A stretch of 11,673 nt of DNA. Source: Patescibacteria group bacterium. Lineage in GTDB: Bacteria; Patescibacteriota; UBA1384; XYA2-FULL-43-10; CAINNR01. Of the stretch, positions 5,706 through 11,673 are shown in pieces (position 1 is the first letter of the stretch; the number at the start of each line of letters is the position of its first letter). Position numbers and translations under genes: made by a program. The DNA is taken from contig JAQVAO010000008.1 in the NCBI GenBank assembly GCA_028690755.1, forward strand, positions 1-11,673. The letters are read 5' to 3'. The notes below the pieces were generated by a model. That model was not told the origin of the DNA. It saw nothing but the letters and a program-made list of their open reading frames with translations, and searched no databases.

Positions 5706-7046
5706 ATGGCAAATATTGGGCTCGAAAATAAAAACAAAAGACCCTTTTTTAAGTCGAGAAAAAGGCTGTGGATAATTCTCTCGATATTTTTGGGTGTAAT
5801 TTTGCTTGGTACCGGTCTTCTATATGTTTTCGGAAGAGGAATTTTTACGAAAAATTGGAGTGATTCATCACCGTTTTTCAAGATGCTCGCTGGTGACGAT
5901 TTTCACCTAAAGGGTGAGGGTGATGGCCGAATTAATATATTATTTTTGGGTTATGGTGGGACAAACCACCCTGGTGGTTCATTAACTGACACAATACAGG
6001 TAATTTCTATTGATCCGGAAGAAAAAAGCATGGCGATGCTTTCAATCCCCAGGGATCTTTACGTTGAAGTAAAAACTCCGAGATACTATGGGAAAATAAA
6101 TCAGGTATTCTATACTGGCGAGAAGGAAACAAAAGAAGGTGGAGCGAATTTGATGAAACAAGAGGTTGGAAATATTTTGGATCTCCCAATTCATTATTAT
6201 GTCGGTCTTGATTTTACTGGATTCAAGAAGGCAATAGATGCTGTTGGTGGTATTGATGTTTATGTCGACAAGGCGATTTACGATCCATTGTTTCCAAATG
6301 ACTCGATGACCGGCTATTCTCCATTCAAAATTTCTGCTGGCCAGCACCACATGAATGGTGAAACTGCTCTGAAGTATGCTCGCAGTCGTGAGACAACTTC
6401 AGATTTTGATCGTTCTGCCAGACAACAAAAAGTTATTGCTGCTTTCAAAGACAAAATATTGGCCTCTGGAACACTTAGCAATCCAGAAAAAGTAATTTCT
6501 TTGATCAATATCGCTGGTTCGAATATTAAAACCGATTTAACTGTTTCTGAGATTAAGGCATTGGCGAAAATCGTAAAAGATATTGATTCGACAAAAACCG
6601 TTAGCAAAGTTCTTGACAATGGTTCGGGTGGTCCATTGGTTTCTGATTCTAGCTCCGGAACTTTTTATTTAAAGACCAAGACTGGTAATTGGAAAGAAGT
6701 CCAAAAGATCGCTCACGAAATTTTTACCGATCCGTTTCTAAGGAAGGAAAAAACAAATATTGAGATTGTCAATTCTTCAAGTATCAATGGTGCTGCCGCG
6801 GATCTTTCCTCGACTCTCAAAAGCTATGGCTACAATATTACAAAAGTTTCTAATGGGGAGGACACCCTAAAAGAGACGATTATTTATGATTATTCTGGTG
6901 GGGAGAAAAAATATACTCTTGAGTTCTTATCAAAAAGACTTAGCGCTGATATTATCAAGAAAAGCCGGCCGGAAAATTCACAAGCTGATATTCAGATAAT
7001 TTTGGGGGAGAACCATAAGACAGTATATGCGAAAAATAAATATTAA
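5706..7046 (+). CDS. LCP (LytR-CpsA-Psr) family wall-polymer ligase with LytR_C domain
   Basis: A 446-residue membrane-anchored protein. A basic N-terminus is followed by one transmembrane helix (about 21-42), the LCP catalytic domain (about 73-255) and a LytR_C domain (about 349-435). LCP catalytic marks are visible: D95 in SLTDT, IPRD with R116 and D117, and the ARSR..SDFDR..R cluster (R226, R228, D233, D235, R236, R239). LCP enzymes transfer lipid-linked glycopolymers onto peptidoglycan or other acceptors outside the membrane. Domain order and length are normal. The stop overlaps the next membrane gene by 20 bases, which suggests coupling. In an ultra-small bacterium the acceptor and polymer are not known. 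The family call is strong; the exact substrate is open. Confidence 0.93.
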   Translation: MANIGLENKNKRPFFKSRKRLWIILSIFLGVILLGTGLLYVFGRGIFTKNWSDSSPFFKMLAGDDFHLKGEGDGRINILFLGYGGTNHPGGSLTDTIQVISIDPEEKSMAMLSIPRDLYVEVKTPRYYGKINQVFYTGEKETKEGGANLMKQEVGNILDLPIHYYVGLDFTGFKKAIDAVGGIDVYVDKAIYDPLFPNDSMTGYSPFKISAGQHHMNGETALKYARSRETTSDFDRSARQQKVIAAFKDKILASGTLSNPEKVISLINIAGSNIKTDLTVSEIKALAKIVKDIDSTKTVSKVLDNGSGGPLVSDSSSGTFYLKTKTGNWKEVQKIAHEIFTDPFLRKEKTNIEIVNSSSINGAAADLSSTLKSYGYNITKVSNGEDTLKETIIYDYSGGEKKYTLEFLSKRLSADIIKKSRPENSQADIQIILGENHKTVYAKNKY

Positions 7047-7596
7047 AAATTTGATAACAAAAACGTATCTGATTTTGTTGTTAATATGGGGCGTAGCCTC
7101 ATTTTTTCTTTTTAGCGGGCTTGGCGTTAGCACCTGGCCGATTTTGGTTGTTTCGATAATATCAGTAATCCTGGTGGTTTATAAAATCGCCAAGCAGTTT
7201 CTCCTGGTCTATATCTGTTTTCTTCTTTTGTACGGTATATACGGTTTTCAATATATTTATAATTTCCCACTTTGGATTGCAATTATAATGCTTGTATTTC
7301 TATCCTCTTTCTTAATCCTCTCTCTCTATGGTGACCACAAGCGAGTCTTAAAATTTTTACCCCTTTATGTTTCAGTATTTGTCTTGATAAATGTGGAGAT
7401 GTATTTAACCTTAAGCTTTTGGTTGATTAACCCGCTAAGTCGCAGTTTTATCGTCGCTTTGTCAGTTTATATTTTCTCTGGTTATTTGGAATCAACAAGC
7501 GAAGACAATTTTGAGCGAAATAAATTTAACAGCTATCTGTTTACGGCCGCAGTATTATTAGCTATACTTTTATTGACCTCTAGTTGGGGTCGTTGA
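7027..7596 (+). CDS. Polytopic membrane protein, unknown function
   Basis: A 189-residue protein with about six to seven predicted transmembrane helices (roughly 13-32, 36-54, 58-78, 81-100, 109-130, 137-153, 168-186). The N-terminus is basic (MRKINIKNLITK), and a charged loop, ESTSEDNFERNK (155-166), precedes the last helix. I recognise no family motif or catalytic residues. Its start lies 20 bases inside the end of the LCP gene with no ribosome binding site, so it is probably made by translational coupling and may work with the LCP protein in the envelope. That partnership is inference from gene order only. It ends 45 bases before the prolyl isomerase gene. Confidence 0.7.
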   Translation: MRKINIKNLITKTYLILLLIWGVASFFLFSGLGVSTWPILVVSIISVILVVYKIAKQFLLVYICFLLLYGIYGFQYIYNFPLWIAIIMLVFLSSFLILSLYGDHKRVLKFLPLYVSVFVLINVEMYLTLSFWLINPLSRSFIVALSVYIFSGYLESTSEDNFERNKFNSYLFTAAVLLAILLLTSSWGR

Positions 7597-7611
7597 TTGT
7601 AATAATTACAA
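7597..7611. promoter_or_regulatory. AT-rich perfect dyad upstream of the prolyl isomerase gene
   Basis: TTGTAAT-A-ATTACAA is a perfect inverted repeat of 7-bp arms around one base, in the 45-base gap before the isomerase gene. Nearby -10-like hexamers are TAATAT (7615-7620, 16 bases after TTGATT at 7593-7598) and TACAAT (7620-7625, 17 bases after TTGTAA at 7597-7602). The dyad may be an operator overlapping the -35 region. The hairpin itself would be weak and is not a convincing terminator. Confidence 0.3.
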
Positions 7612-7630
7612 AAATAATATACAATTTACT

Positions 7631-7636
7631 AAAGGA
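7631..7636 (+). promoter_or_regulatory. Ribosome binding site of the prolyl isomerase gene
   Basis: AAAGGA lies 5 bases before ATG 7642. It is one of the few clear Shine-Dalgarno sequences in this window and fixes the start of the isomerase gene. Confidence 0.7.
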
Positions 7637-7641
7637 AAAAA

Positions 7642-8706
7642 ATGAACAAAATCAAATTGTTTTTTGTTAGGTTTTGGTCTTTTGTTAAGAGATTGGGATT
7701 TTATCTTAAATTAGGCTATATTCGGGCTGCAGCGCTCTTCGTTAAAGCAAGAAGGGGAGATGCGCTAGAGCTCCATCCTCTTGTTGGTAAAACTGCAAAT
7801 ATTGCTTTCAAGATTATCTTCGGATTGGCAATTTTTGTCTTTGCTATCGGCGCCGCTTTTGCTATCGGTATTTATGGTTATAAGCAGGATGACAAAGTGA
7901 CACAGATTGTTGCCGGGATTATTCCCTATCCGGTTGCTTTTGCCCAGGGTAGGATTGTAACCGCTGATAGTTTTTTCGCTAACTATCGATACATTAATAA
8001 CTTTTATCAAAAAACGCAGCAGTCAGATGTTGACTACGATGCTATTAAAGCGCAGGTATTGCAGCAGTTAATTGATAACGAGCTCTTGAAAAGTCAAGCA
8101 AAAAAATATAGTGTGTCTGTCAAAAGATCTGACATTGAAACTGCTTATAGTGAGGTTGTCTCACAAAACGGTGGTGAAGAAGAGGTTAAAAAAGTTCTCG
8201 CTGATCTTTATGGCTTAAACGTCAAAGAGTTTAAAAAATTGATTGCCGATCAAATACTTGAACAGAAGTTAGCCGAATCCGTGCCGATTCAGGTTAGGGC
8301 TAGACACATTTTGATTAGAGTAGATAAAGACGCGGCCCAAGATAAGGTTGATGAAACAAAAGCAAGAACAGATAAGGTTTTAGAAGAGATTAAAGGTGGC
8401 CTTAATTTTAATGAAGCAGCGACAAAATACAGTGAAGATACTGGCTCAAATCAAAATGGTGGAGATCTTGATTTCTTTACTCGGGGTCAATTGGAGGAGA
8501 ATTTTGAGAAAATTGCCTTCGAGACGGAAGTCGGCAAAGTTTCTGACCCATTCCGAACCGAGTTTGGTTGGCACATTCTCTTGGTTGAAGAGAAAAAAGG
8601 TCAAGTTGATATGAGCTTCTCTGACTGGTTGGATAGTTTGAGAAAAAATGGTACAGTTTTAGAAATTTTGCGACTACCTAAAGATGAAAAACAACAAAGC
8701 GAGTAA
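7642..8706 (+). CDS. Membrane-anchored parvulin-type peptidyl-prolyl cis-trans isomerase
   Basis: A 354-residue protein of the PrsA/SurA/PpiD kind. Residues 1-53 are cytosolic and basic, one transmembrane helix spans about 54-78, a SurA_N-like helical chaperone region covers about 100-212, and the parvulin rotamase domain about 217-316. Rotamase marks are VRARHILIRV (218-227), the NGGDLDFFTRGQ loop (272-283) and FGWHILLVE (308-316). Such proteins assist folding of exported proteins outside the membrane. The N-terminal part before the membrane helix is longer than the short N-tail of PpiD or the lipoprotein signal of PrsA; no lipobox cysteine is seen. The gene overlaps a 48-codon membrane ORF by 23 bases. 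The family call is firm; clients are unknown. Confidence 0.92.
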   Translation: MNKIKLFFVRFWSFVKRLGFYLKLGYIRAAALFVKARRGDALELHPLVGKTANIAFKIIFGLAIFVFAIGAAFAIGIYGYKQDDKVTQIVAGIIPYPVAFAQGRIVTADSFFANYRYINNFYQKTQQSDVDYDAIKAQVLQQLIDNELLKSQAKKYSVSVKRSDIETAYSEVVSQNGGEEEVKKVLADLYGLNVKEFKKLIADQILEQKLAESVPIQVRARHILIRVDKDAAQDKVDETKARTDKVLEEIKGGLNFNEAATKYSEDTGSNQNGGDLDFFTRGQLEENFEKIAFETEVGKVSDPFRTEFGWHILLVEEKKGQVDMSFSDWLDSLRKNGTVLEILRLPKDEKQQSE

Positions 8707-8830
8707 AAGATTTTTGTCCTCACTGATACTTGTATTGACGTTAGCAGTCATTACTGTATATCTTTTTGGCATCTATTTTCCGGAGAAAACAGCTACTAAT
8801 AAGAGCCCAGTTTCAGAATCGACGAATTAA
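8684..8830 (+). CDS. 48-residue single-pass membrane protein, unknown function
   Basis: This short ORF starts at ATG 8684, within the last codons of the prolyl isomerase gene (23-base overlap), and ends at TAA 8828-8830. It encodes a basic N-terminus (MKNNKASKRF), one hydrophobic helix (about 11-32) and a polar tail (EKTATNKSPVSESTN). The N-in/C-out charge pattern of a signal anchor, the coupling to the upstream gene and the absence of any other use for this stretch all support a real gene. No family is recognised. Its stop shares the TTAA at 8827-8830 with the stop of the convergent hydrolase gene. It may be a small partner of the isomerase or an exported peptide; neither can be shown here. 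Confidence 0.55.
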   Translation: MKNNKASKRFLSSLILVLTLAVITVYLFGIYFPEKTATNKSPVSESTN

Positions 8831-9693
8831 AAGGTTTTGATCTCATAGTTTTTTCCGTCTGTTCTAATATTTATACTTTTATCCTGATCGGTGCGATAAA
8901 CTCGTGTTTTGTTTTTTGCCAAGATATCCAAGATCTCCTGATGAGGGAAGCCATATTTGTTATTTAGGCCCAATGATATGATTGCGATATCTGGTCTCAT
9001 AATATTAGTCATGTTTTCGTTCAGTCCGGTTCTTGAGCCATGATGTGGAATTTTAATCACATCAATGTCTGGCAAATTATTTTTTTGTTTTTTGAAAATT
9101 TCAGTCCAACTTTCTATCTCGGCATCTCCTGAAAAAATGCAATTAAAATCGCCATAGTCAAATCGAAAAACTATGGAAGAATTATTTAGATTGTTCTCAA
9201 ATCTTGACACCTCTTCCCCTGGCCAAAGGTAGGTAATTTTTCCTTGATCAAAAAGATATTCAACATCGCCAATCTTCGGAGTGATGGTTTTAATCTTTTT
9301 TTTATCAATTAACTCGAGTAAACTTTTATAAGTTGCACTCTCATAACCGACTTTAGTTAAAATAATTTTTTCGATTTCGTAGCGATTTATCACTTCAATC
9401 AGTCCAGTTATATGATCTGCATGTGGATGTGTAATGATTATTGTTTCAATTTTTCTATCATCTATCGGCATTACGTTTGAAATTCTTTCAATTACGATAT
9501 CATCCGGCCCGCCGTCAACTAAAATCTGCCAATTTGCTTTTTGTATTAATTCCGCATCACCTTGACCAACATCAAAAAAATAAATGTTGAGTTTTTCATC
9601 AGGCTGGGAAAAGTAAACCGACCAAATCGTTGCAGTAATAAGTGCCAGAACAAAAGGAAAAAATAATTTTAATTTTGCTGCTTTTTTAACCAT
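8827..9693 (-). CDS. ComEC-type metallo-beta-lactamase hydrolase (separate gene)
   Basis: A 288-residue protein equal to the C-terminal metallo-beta-lactamase part of ComEC/Rec2. An N-terminal hydrophobic helix (about 10-28) serves as signal anchor and places the enzyme outside. Motifs are DVGQGDAELI (41-50), the metal site HPHADH (H89, H91, D93, H94), SGDAE with D190 (188-192) and PHHGS (216-220). In ComEC this domain is thought to degrade the non-transported DNA strand. Here it is its own gene, starting 25 bases inside the end of the ComEC channel gene on the same strand, so the two are surely co-expressed. All metal ligands I can identify are kept. It could also act as a free surface or secreted nuclease. 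Confidence 0.92.
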   Translation of the reverse strand: MVKKAAKLKLFFPFVLALITATIWSVYFSQPDEKLNIYFFDVGQGDAELIQKANWQILVDGGPDDIVIERISNVMPIDDRKIETIIITHPHADHITGLIEVINRYEIEKIILTKVGYESATYKSLLELIDKKKIKTITPKIGDVEYLFDQGKITYLWPGEEVSRFENNLNNSSIVFRFDYGDFNCIFSGDAEIESWTEIFKKQKNNLPDIDVIKIPHHGSRTGLNENMTNIMRPDIAIISLGLNNKYGFPHQEILDILAKNKTRVYRTDQDKSINIRTDGKNYEIKTF

Positions 9694-11162
9694 TTAGACT
9701 TAATATAAGTAAAAAATCCAATAATAAATAAAATATACATTATTGATGAAGCCGTTTGCAGATCTTTTGTTATTTCAATTGATGAGATTGGAACCTGTGA
9801 TAAATGATCAGCAATAAAAATTATATATTTTAAAGGCAGCAGAGTAACTATGAATAATATTTGTCCGGCTGACGGGAAAATGATGTAAATTAATACAGAG
9901 ATAAAAACGATAAGCATAGTCAGTGGAATTAAAGGCAAAATTAAAATATTAGAGACTGGAGCGATTAGTGAAATCCTGCCGAAAGTAGTCAGAAGTAGTG
10001 GCAGGACGATTATTTGGGCCGATAAAGTTTCTGAAAGCACTAGCTTAATTGTTTGTGGAATTAGATTAATTTTTTTCCACGAAAGTATTTTCATTATGAT
10101 CTCAGAAAAATAAACTAGGCCGAAGTAAGCTAAAAAAGAAAGCTGAAAGCCAACATCGAAACGAAGGACAAATGGATTGAAAGCTGCCATAACCCCTGCA
10201 GCCAGAAGAAGTAAATTTGCCTTGTCTGCCTTTCTGCCGATTGTCGTTCCATATATCAAAAGCAGGGAGATTATCGCTGCCCTCACAACGCTGGAGGAAG
10301 CTCCGGTCATAACAACAAATAAACTAACGAAGATAATCGAAAACAAAAATATGTATTTTTTCCCGACGGATTTTGCCATAATCATCGAAATAAAAACAAC
10401 GATAATTGTGACATTAAAGCCGGAGAGAGCAATGATATGGGTTATTCCTACTTTGTTGAATCGATCAATCAAATCATCAGAAAAACCATCTCGTGAACCA
10501 ACTAGGATTCCTTTTGCCAAAGAGCTTTCCGGTTCAGGCAAATTTTTTTCGATAATATTTTCGATATTTTCTTTGATTCGATAAAGTTTTAATATTAACA
10601 AATTGCCATAATTATCTGAGATTTTCTCAATTTTGGGATTGCTTATTGAAGCGATGGCGGAAAATCTTTTGAGATAATTTATCCAATCAAAATCAGAGTA
10701 ATTTTTGGGTTTCTCAATTTTACCTAAAACTTTGATTTTGTCCCCGTATTTATATTCGGGGTATCTTCCAGTTTTAAAATAAATAATTTTTTTGTCACCA
10801 AAATCAGTCGTTTGGCCGAAAAAAGATTGTTTATCCCCCTCTTTTCCCGGAAAGCTGACAATATGAACAGAAAATTCTTTTGTTTCTGTAAATGGTAACT
10901 GCAACTCATCTAGCTTAGTATTTTTGTAACTAAAAGTAATTATTCCTAAAGAAAAAGCACCGAAACAGATTAAAAATATTTTTCCGGTCTGCCCGGTTTT
11001 GAAAAATAATGTGACACCTGTTAGAAAAATAAATATTAAAATAATTATTTGCCATATTTGATAAAAATTAAAATTATAAAAAGAAGAAATAAAAATTCCC
11101 AGAAGATATGAAATCAAAAAATATGTGAATATTCTGTGGTTGGGGATTGACTTAATTTTCAT
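9669..11162 (-). CDS. comEC: ComEC membrane channel for DNA uptake, lacking the hydrolase domain
   Basis: A 497-residue polytopic protein. N-terminal membrane helices (about 11-78) are followed by the soluble OB-like DUF4131 region (about 95-175, with YGDKIKVLGKIEKPKNYSDF) and the Competence membrane domain (about 210-490). Signatures are LAKGILVGSRDG (215-225), HIIALSGFNVTII (242-254), GASSSVVRAAIIS (287-299) and FDVGFQLSFLAYFGL (335-349). ComEC is the inner-membrane channel that moves single-stranded DNA into the cytosol during transformation. The C-terminal metallo-beta-lactamase domain of classical ComEC is encoded by the next gene, overlapping by 25 bases. The start at 11162 has no ribosome binding site and sits 1-3 bases after the predicted transcription start, so the mRNA is probably leaderless. 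Pilus genes such as pilT or comEA are not in view. Confidence 0.94.
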   Translation of the reverse strand: MKIKSIPNHRIFTYFLISYLLGIFISSFYNFNFYQIWQIIILIFIFLTGVTLFFKTGQTGKIFLICFGAFSLGIITFSYKNTKLDELQLPFTETKEFSVHIVSFPGKEGDKQSFFGQTTDFGDKKIIYFKTGRYPEYKYGDKIKVLGKIEKPKNYSDFDWINYLKRFSAIASISNPKIEKISDNYGNLLILKLYRIKENIENIIEKNLPEPESSLAKGILVGSRDGFSDDLIDRFNKVGITHIIALSGFNVTIIVVFISMIMAKSVGKKYIFLFSIIFVSLFVVMTGASSSVVRAAIISLLLIYGTTIGRKADKANLLLLAAGVMAAFNPFVLRFDVGFQLSFLAYFGLVYFSEIIMKILSWKKINLIPQTIKLVLSETLSAQIIVLPLLLTTFGRISLIAPVSNILILPLIPLTMLIVFISVLIYIIFPSAGQILFIVTLLPLKYIIFIADHLSQVPISSIEITKDLQTASSIMYILFIIGFFTYIKSKWLKKQQN

Positions 11163-11175
11163 TTGAATTTATTAT
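11147..11175 (+). promoter_or_regulatory. grpE promoter
   Basis: TTGACT (11147-11152, five of six to the -35 consensus) and TATTAT (11170-11175, five of six to -10) are separated by exactly 17 bases. Initiation about 7 bases downstream falls at 11182, the A of the first possible grpE ATG. The -35 lies inside the first codons of the divergent comEC gene. No CIRCE inverted repeat, the HrcA operator, is present. Confidence 0.65.
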
Positions 11176-11197
11176 ACCAAGATGAAAGGTGTGGCAA
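11171..11197 (-). promoter_or_regulatory. comEC promoter, overlapping the grpE promoter
   Basis: Read on the minus strand, TGGTATAAT (11179-11171) is a perfect extended -10 with a consensus TATAAT hexamer (11176-11171). TTGCCA (11197-11192, five of six to -35) lies 15 bases upstream. Initiation about 7 bases on would be near 11164, only about 2 bases before ATG 11162. Its -10 overlaps the opposite-strand -10 of grpE by five of six positions. Confidence 0.65.
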
Positions 11198-11658
11198 TGA
11201 AAAAAATCGACAACAAAAAAATTAAAGAGTTAGAATCAAAGATTGCTGAGTTGACCTCTGGTTGGCAGAGAACTCAGGCGGATTTTTTAAATTACAAAAA
11301 ACAGGCTGCTGACGAGCGTTTGAAATTAATTTCATCTGCTGGTGCCGATATTGTAGAACAGCTTTTACCAATACTTGATCATTTTCAATTGGCGGCTAAA
11401 CACTTGCCAAAAGAACTAGAAACTGATAATTGGGCACAAGGGATAAAACAAATTGAAAAACAGTTTGAAAATATCTTGTTTGAAAATGGGCTAGCGCGAA
11501 TCGATTCCGTAGGTCAGGAATTTAATCCGCAGATTCATGAGGCGGTTGAAGAAATTGAGTCAGACAAACCTGCGGGGACTGTTGTCGAAGAAATACTCTC
11601 CGGATATAGGTATGCTGGTGAGGTTCTTCGGCCGGCAAAAGTCAAAGTGGCCAAATAA
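11182..11658 (+). CDS. grpE: GrpE, nucleotide exchange factor of DnaK
   Basis: A 158-residue GrpE, the cochaperone that releases ADP from DnaK in the cytosolic Hsp70 cycle. An N-terminal coiled-coil helix (about 10-50, with QRTQADFLNYKKQ) leads to the four-helix core (about 51-110) and the C-terminal beta wing with the signature GQEFNPQIHEAV (111-122) and GYRYAGEVLRPAKVKV (141-156). It is slightly shorter than the E. coli protein because the disordered N-terminus is brief. Two starts compete: ATG 11182, which coincides with the predicted transcription start (leaderless), and in-frame ATG 11197, which has a good Shine-Dalgarno AAAGGTG (11185-11191). The second gives a 153-residue protein starting MKKIDNKK and may be the main start. 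dnaK and dnaJ may follow to the right, out of view. Confidence 0.95.
   Translation: MKGVAMKKIDNKKIKELESKIAELTSGWQRTQADFLNYKKQAADERLKLISSAGADIVEQLLPILDHFQLAAKHLPKELETDNWAQGIKQIEKQFENILFENGLARIDSVGQEFNPQIHEAVEEIESDKPAGTVVEEILSGYRYAGEVLRPAKVKVAK
11185..11191 (+). promoter_or_regulatory. Shine-Dalgarno favouring the second grpE start
   Basis: AAAGGTG is complementary to the 16S rRNA 3' end and lies 5 bases before the in-frame ATG at 11197. It falls within the first codons of the longer reading, so it can only serve the inner start and argues for initiation at 11197. Confidence 0.55.
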
Positions 11659-11673
11659 AAAATCGCCCCACTG

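Noticed and set aside
5955..5979. Alternating GGTGG / CCACC / GGTGG segments, including the perfect dyad AACCACC-CT-GGTGGTT, as an attenuator
   Set aside because: It lies inside the LCP coding region and encodes the GYGGTNHPGGS loop before the catalytic aspartate, so protein constraint and glycine/proline codons explain it.
6042..6619. Minus-strand open frames of about 100 codons opposite the LCP gene
   Set aside because: They mirror the strongly conserved LCP catalytic core and lack any ribosome binding site or family motif.
10177..10584. Plus-strand open frame of 135 codons opposite comEC
   Set aside because: It is the antisense of the conserved Competence domain; its low-complexity Ile/Lys/Thr-rich translation has no domain and the minus-strand motifs are clear.
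11100..11200. CIRCE (HrcA) operator before grpE
   Set aside because: No TTAGCACTC / GAGTGCTAA arms or a near match are present.
1..11673. Alternative genetic code with TGA as glycine (code 25)
   Set aside because: TGA ends ruvB, the PH-domain gene, tsaE and the polytopic membrane gene exactly where the families or neighbours expect an end, and no gene needs an internal TGA.
1..11673. CRISPR array, tRNA, rRNA, insertion sequence or phage genes
   Set aside because: No spaced direct repeats, no cloverleaf or rRNA sequence, no transposase or terminal repeats were seen; nearly all bases are in identified genes.

Overview
The window looks like a gene-dense stretch of a small, AT-rich bacterial genome, most likely Candidate Phyla Radiation / Patescibacteria. 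This lineage call is an inference. It rests on almost no intergenic space, many short gene overlaps, a TsaB of about 136 residues instead of the usual ~220-230, a ComEC split into channel and hydrolase genes, several small unrecognised membrane proteins, and Sec-exported lamin-tail proteins. TGA is used as a normal stop (ruvB, the PH-domain gene, tsaE, the polytopic membrane gene), so this is not the Gracilibacteria/Absconditabacteria code in which TGA means glycine. No mobile element, CRISPR array, tRNA or rRNA was seen.

Layout, left to right. On the plus strand the first block (1-3277) is the 3' end of ruvB, a MazG-like pyrophosphohydrolase, queH (epoxyqueuosine reductase), a 64-residue membrane protein, a membrane PH-domain protein with a long acidic tail, and queA. 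QueA and QueH catalyse the last two steps of queuosine synthesis on tRNA, and here they lie in the same co-directional block. The second block (3297-5645) is an exported protein with two lamin-tail domains, two OB-like domains and a C-terminal membrane anchor, followed by overlapping tsaE and tsaB of the t6A tRNA modification pathway. The third block (5706-8830) concerns the envelope: an LCP-family wall-polymer ligase with a LytR_C domain, an overlapping polytopic membrane protein, a membrane-anchored parvulin-type prolyl isomerase, and a 48-residue single-pass membrane protein that overlaps it.

On the minus strand, 8827-11162 carries a two-gene ComEC system for DNA uptake: the membrane channel gene, overlapping a separate ComEC-type metallo-beta-lactamase gene. 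grpE (DnaK nucleotide exchange factor) begins on the plus strand at 11182 and is complete; only 15 bases follow it.

The most interesting non-coding signal is the 19-bp gap between the comEC and grpE start codons. It holds good -10 elements on both strands that overlap each other almost completely, predicting a symmetric bidirectional promoter with essentially leaderless transcripts. A second extended -10 lies so close to the lamin-tail gene that its mRNA should also be leaderless. The most interesting protein is the lamin-tail/OB surface protein, which could plausibly bind nucleic acid outside the cell in an organism that also has ComEC. I see no wholly new multi-gene system that I could defend; the novel elements are individual ones.
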